A DNA stretch of 64,000 nucleotides from Lysobacter solisilvae. Lineage in GTDB: Bacteria > Pseudomonadota > Gammaproteobacteria > Xanthomonadales > Xanthomonadaceae. Made by a program: the position numbers and the translations under genes. The DNA is taken from positions 1,612,001 through 1,676,000 of the forward strand of contig NZ_CP071518.1 in assembly GCF_016613535.2 (NCBI RefSeq), given 5' to 3'. How positions within the stretch are numbered: position 1 is the stretch's first letter; each line of letters starts with the position of its first letter. Below the pieces are notes generated by a model. It made no database searches and was not told the DNA's origin. It saw only the letters and a program-made list of their open reading frames with translations. Below, in pieces: positions 63,352 through 64,000 of the stretch.

Positions 63352-64000
63352 ATGAGCGACGAAAAGATGGGCGCGAAGCCCGGACTGGGCACCCTGGCCA
63401 TCCACGGCGGGCAGTCGCCCGATCCCAGCACCGGCGCGGTGATGACCCCCATCTACGCGACCTCGACCTACGCCCAGTCCAGCCCGGGCGAGCACCAGGG
63501 CTTCGAGTATTCGCGCAGCCACAACCCGACCCGGTTCGCCTACGAGCGCTGCGTCGCCGCGCTGGAAGGCGGCACGCAGGGCTACGCGTTCGCCTCCGGC
63601 CTGGCGGCCACCTCCACCGTGCTGGAGATGCTGGACAGCGGCAGCCACGTCATCGCGATGGACGACGTGTACGGCGGCACCTACCGCTTGTTCGAGCGCG
63701 TGCGCCGGCGTTCGGCGGGGCTGGACTTCAGCTGGGTCGACCTGAGCGACGAGGCCGCCTTCGAGGCCGCCATCCGGCCGAACACGAAGCTCGTCTGGAT
63801 CGAAACCCCGACCAACCCGCTGCTCAAGCTGGTGGACATCGAAAAGATCGCGCAGATCGCCCGCAGGCATGGCCTGATCGTCGCGGTCGACAACACCTTC
63901 AGCTCGCCGATCCTGCAGCGCCCGCTGGAACTGGGTGCACACCTGGTGATGCACTCGGCGACCAAGTACCTCAACGGCCACTCCGACATGGTGGGCGGCA
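63352..64000 (+). CDS. metB: Cystathionine gamma-synthase/lyase (3' end outside window)
   Basis: First 216 codons of a Cys/Met-metabolism PLP enzyme. LGTLAIHGGQSPDPSTGAVMTPIYATSTYAQ, EYSRSHNPTRFAYERCVAALEGG and the PLP lysine segment HSATKYLNGHSDMVGG (Lys205) are present. Family members either form cystathionine from O-succinylhomoserine (synthase) or cleave it to cysteine (lyase). Sequence alone does not decide; the neighbouring beta-synthase makes the lyase role attractive. The start is ATG 63352; an in-frame ATG at 63343 would add three residues. Confidence 0.93.
   Translation, partial: MSDEKMGAKPGLGTLAIHGGQSPDPSTGAVMTPIYATSTYAQSSPGEHQGFEYSRSHNPTRFAYERCVAALEGGTQGYAFASGLAATSTVLEMLDSGSHVIAMDDVYGGTYRLFERVRRRSAGLDFSWVDLSDEAAFEAAIRPNTKLVWIETPTNPLLKLVDIEKIAQIARRHGLIVAVDNTFSSPILQRPLELGAHLVMHSATKYLNGHSDMVGG

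Overview
The window is GC-rich DNA from a gamma-proteobacterium of the Xanthomonadaceae, most likely Lysobacter or a close relative. The best pointers are a Clp-type CRP/FNR regulator beside speD and coq7, a PilU with the xanthomonad-type N-terminus, an rplM-rpsI pair followed by a tRNA-Gln(CTG), and CBS/metB transsulfuration genes. No search could be run, so the genus is an inference.

Positions 1-44925 are the 3' part of a large nonribosomal peptide synthetase (NRPS) locus, all on the + strand. Four giant NRPS genes follow one another: NRPS-1 (5' end outside the window, with a +1 frameshift near 4470), NRPS-2, NRPS-3 and NRPS-4. NRPS-4 ends in the chain-releasing thioesterase. Twelve modules are visible. 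Ten-residue A-domain codes read by eye suggest Thr-Dab-Glu / Glu-X-Glu / Tyr-Asn-Glu / Tyr-Ala-Gln, in NRPS order, as the C-terminal part of a longer peptide. There is no separate epimerization domain. Four condensation domains belong to a different subfamily (DIYPL start, HHxxxDH or HHxxxDN core) and are probably dual epimerization/condensation domains. After the NRPS genes come a type II thioesterase, a SyrP-like Fe(II)/2-oxoglutarate beta-hydroxylase, a CmlA-like diiron beta-hydroxylase and an EctB-like diaminobutyrate aminotransferase. Each of the last three can be matched to a predicted residue (Asn, Tyr, Dab). The start of the line, any loading or lipid-initiation domain, MbtH protein and exporter lie outside the window.

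Positions 45292-50176 are housekeeping: trpG, trpD, a small ABM-domain protein, trpC, a HAD hydrolase and a secreted alpha/beta-hydrolase. On the minus strand are a GNAT acetyltransferase and clp; speD diverges from clp. A 655-bp convergent gap after speD holds a strong terminator and an array of 43-bp tandem repeats. coq7 and glcF are on the minus strand, then rplM-rpsI, tRNA-Gln and a terminator.

Positions 56514-64000 carry a fumarylacetoacetase-family hydrolase and maiA (tyrosine/homogentisate catabolism), pilU (minus strand), an OmpA-type lipoprotein whose last ~50 codons are displaced by a second +1 frameshift, a YdcH-like small protein, cystathionine beta-synthase and a truncated cystathionine gamma-synthase/lyase.

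The most interesting content is the NRPS locus: its predicted product matches no compound I can name with confidence, and its modules show clear recent copying (a 1.7-kb A-T block present three times and a 1.8-kb block present twice).
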